Part shown: positions 62,821-64,000 of the stretch, piece after piece
Layout of the letters: each line of letters begins with the position of its first letter
Numbering within the stretch: position 1 is the first letter of the stretch
Notes under the pieces: model-generated
Databases searched by the model: none
Told to the model about the DNA's origin: nothing
The model's input: only the letters and a program-made list of their open reading frames with translations
Position numbers and translations under genes: made by a program
Assembly (NCBI GenBank): GCA_947034895.1
Contig: OX344762.1
Coordinates: forward strand, 4,469,501 to 4,533,500
Direction of reading: 5' to 3'
DNA from: Rhytidiadelphus loreus
Lineage: Eukaryota; Streptophyta; Bryopsida; Hypnales; Hylocomiaceae
Length of the DNA: 64,000 nt

Positions 62821-63766
62821 CCCCTAAACTTCAGAGACTATGTTTTCACAAAACTGCTCCAAAACTGCCCTTGCATTTGCAAGCACCAAATTTTAGATTA
62901 AAAACATTTTTGGACAAATGTAGCTGTATGATCTTTTAGTAAAATAGTTAGAGAAGATGTGGAAAAAAATTCAAAACTTTCCACTGTGTAGATTGCAAGA
63001 TATTAATGTTTGAAGTGACAAAAAAAAAAAAATTGGCCCTATGAAAATACGGGCTGCTGCACTTCACAAGGTCACAGTTGTATGAAAAAATGTCCAAAAT
63101 TGTGGTTACTCTTTGGATTCATTCCCCAAGTCAAGTTGTCTACATGCTTGAAAAATTTTAGATCATTTGGAATTGTACAACATATAGGAAAAAAATAGTA
63201 AGTAGAGAGAAGTAGAGAATGATTAAAAATACTAAATTGTTAACAATTTATTTATAGAATTGAAAAATGCCAATCCCAATGGTTGTAATGTTGTAATAAA
63301 TAATACACACCTACTATTTTTATTTTTTTTCAAAAATATTTAAAATTGAGTTAAATAAAGGACTTCAAAGTTTATTTTAGAGTAGAGATTCCATAACTAC
63401 CCACAAACTAACCCAAACTAAAATTCCTCATAACTTTCATCTCATTAATCAAAATAGAATGATTTAAATCTTACCACATATATAAGAATCTAAAGAATCA
63501 ATTTCAAATTCTTATTTTAAAAAAAAGTGGTTTTCAAAGAAGTTTTTTTTTTCTGCCTAGGTTGCCTGGGTTGCCCACTGAAAATTACATATCATGCAAT
63601 AACTTTGAACCATGTAGTAAAAAGTTATGAAAATTGTTGGACCTTATAGCTACTCTTTGTCCCCATATTTTGTGAAATTTTCAAAGAAAAAGAAAAAAAC
63701 TCCGGTTGTAGTGAGTTGCCCCAAATCACTATATTGCCAAAAGAATGTTGTTTGGACGTTTAGGGG
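62821..63766 (+). mobile_element. TTAA-family element, near complete (946 bp)
   Basis: The left end is CCCCTAAACTTC after TTAA at 62817-62820. The right end read inward is CCCCTAAACGTCC, followed by TCAA at 63767-63770 (probably a mutated TTAA). It shares its interior with 1801-2595 and with both halves of the split element at 5226-7660. Non-coding. Confidence 0.75.
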
Positions 63767-63770
63767 TCAA

Positions 63771-64000
63771 GCTTAAGAACATTTATAATAAAAAAACTAT
63801 ATGAAAATTTAGGTTTAGACTTCAAACTTTTTGGGCAATTGATTTCAAGATTTATTAGAAATCTTGAAACTTTGAATATAATTCAATTCTTTTTATACAT
63901 GAATATGTAAAACCTTGTATGCACGTATTTTTTTTAAATGATATTATATTTAAAAATACTGAAAATACAATTTTAATGATCTCTAATATTTCACTTAATC
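63771..64000. other. Nothing seen
   Basis: AT-rich sequence up to the window end, with no recognisable feature. Confidence 0.5.

Overview
The window looks like nuclear DNA of a land plant with a large, repeat-rich genome. The reasons are one spliced pectin methylesterase gene with GT-AG introns, a plant-type LINE, many short inverted-repeat elements, tandem repeats and long AT-rich stretches with no reading frame. I cannot fix the lineage from the sequence; a non-flowering plant (moss, fern, lycophyte or gymnosperm) is possible but is only a guess. All splice models here were made by eye.

Layout. 1-1430 is saturated with the short palindrome CCAATTGG. 1801-10520 holds members of a TTAA-flanked element family (some nested) and the first copy of a longer dispersed repeat (R1). 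13451-14591 is an element with 70-bp inverted ends. 15360-17560 is a striking non-tandem array of the 11-bp palindrome GACAAWTTGTC. 17561-23350 is mostly featureless apart from a decayed copy of a second repeat (R2). 23355-29990 holds tandem repeats and two R1 copies facing each other. 30486-38491 is a LINE on the minus strand with a 16-bp target duplication; its reverse transcriptase is split by a 2.0-kb TG...CA element.

38933-47327 is the most interesting object. It is an 8.4-kb DNA transposon flanked by TTAA, with 17-bp inverted ends. It carries two convergent spliced genes: a DDE-transposase-like gene on the plus strand, and a gene of unknown function on the minus strand. Both reading frames can be followed across introns, but they carry five in-frame stops, each explainable by one C-to-T change. 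Its right end shares subterminal sequence with the smaller TTAA elements in the window, which suggests that it, or a relative, mobilised them.

52962-56268 (minus) is the only gene that looks functional: a five-exon, 395-residue pectin methylesterase without the inhibitor-like pro-region. Intron 3 contains a 238-bp tandem duplication rich in TTGCAA. 57464-57937 is a MITE, and 58892-59722 and 62821-63766 are further TTAA elements. No rRNA, tRNA, CRISPR array or organelle sequence was found.
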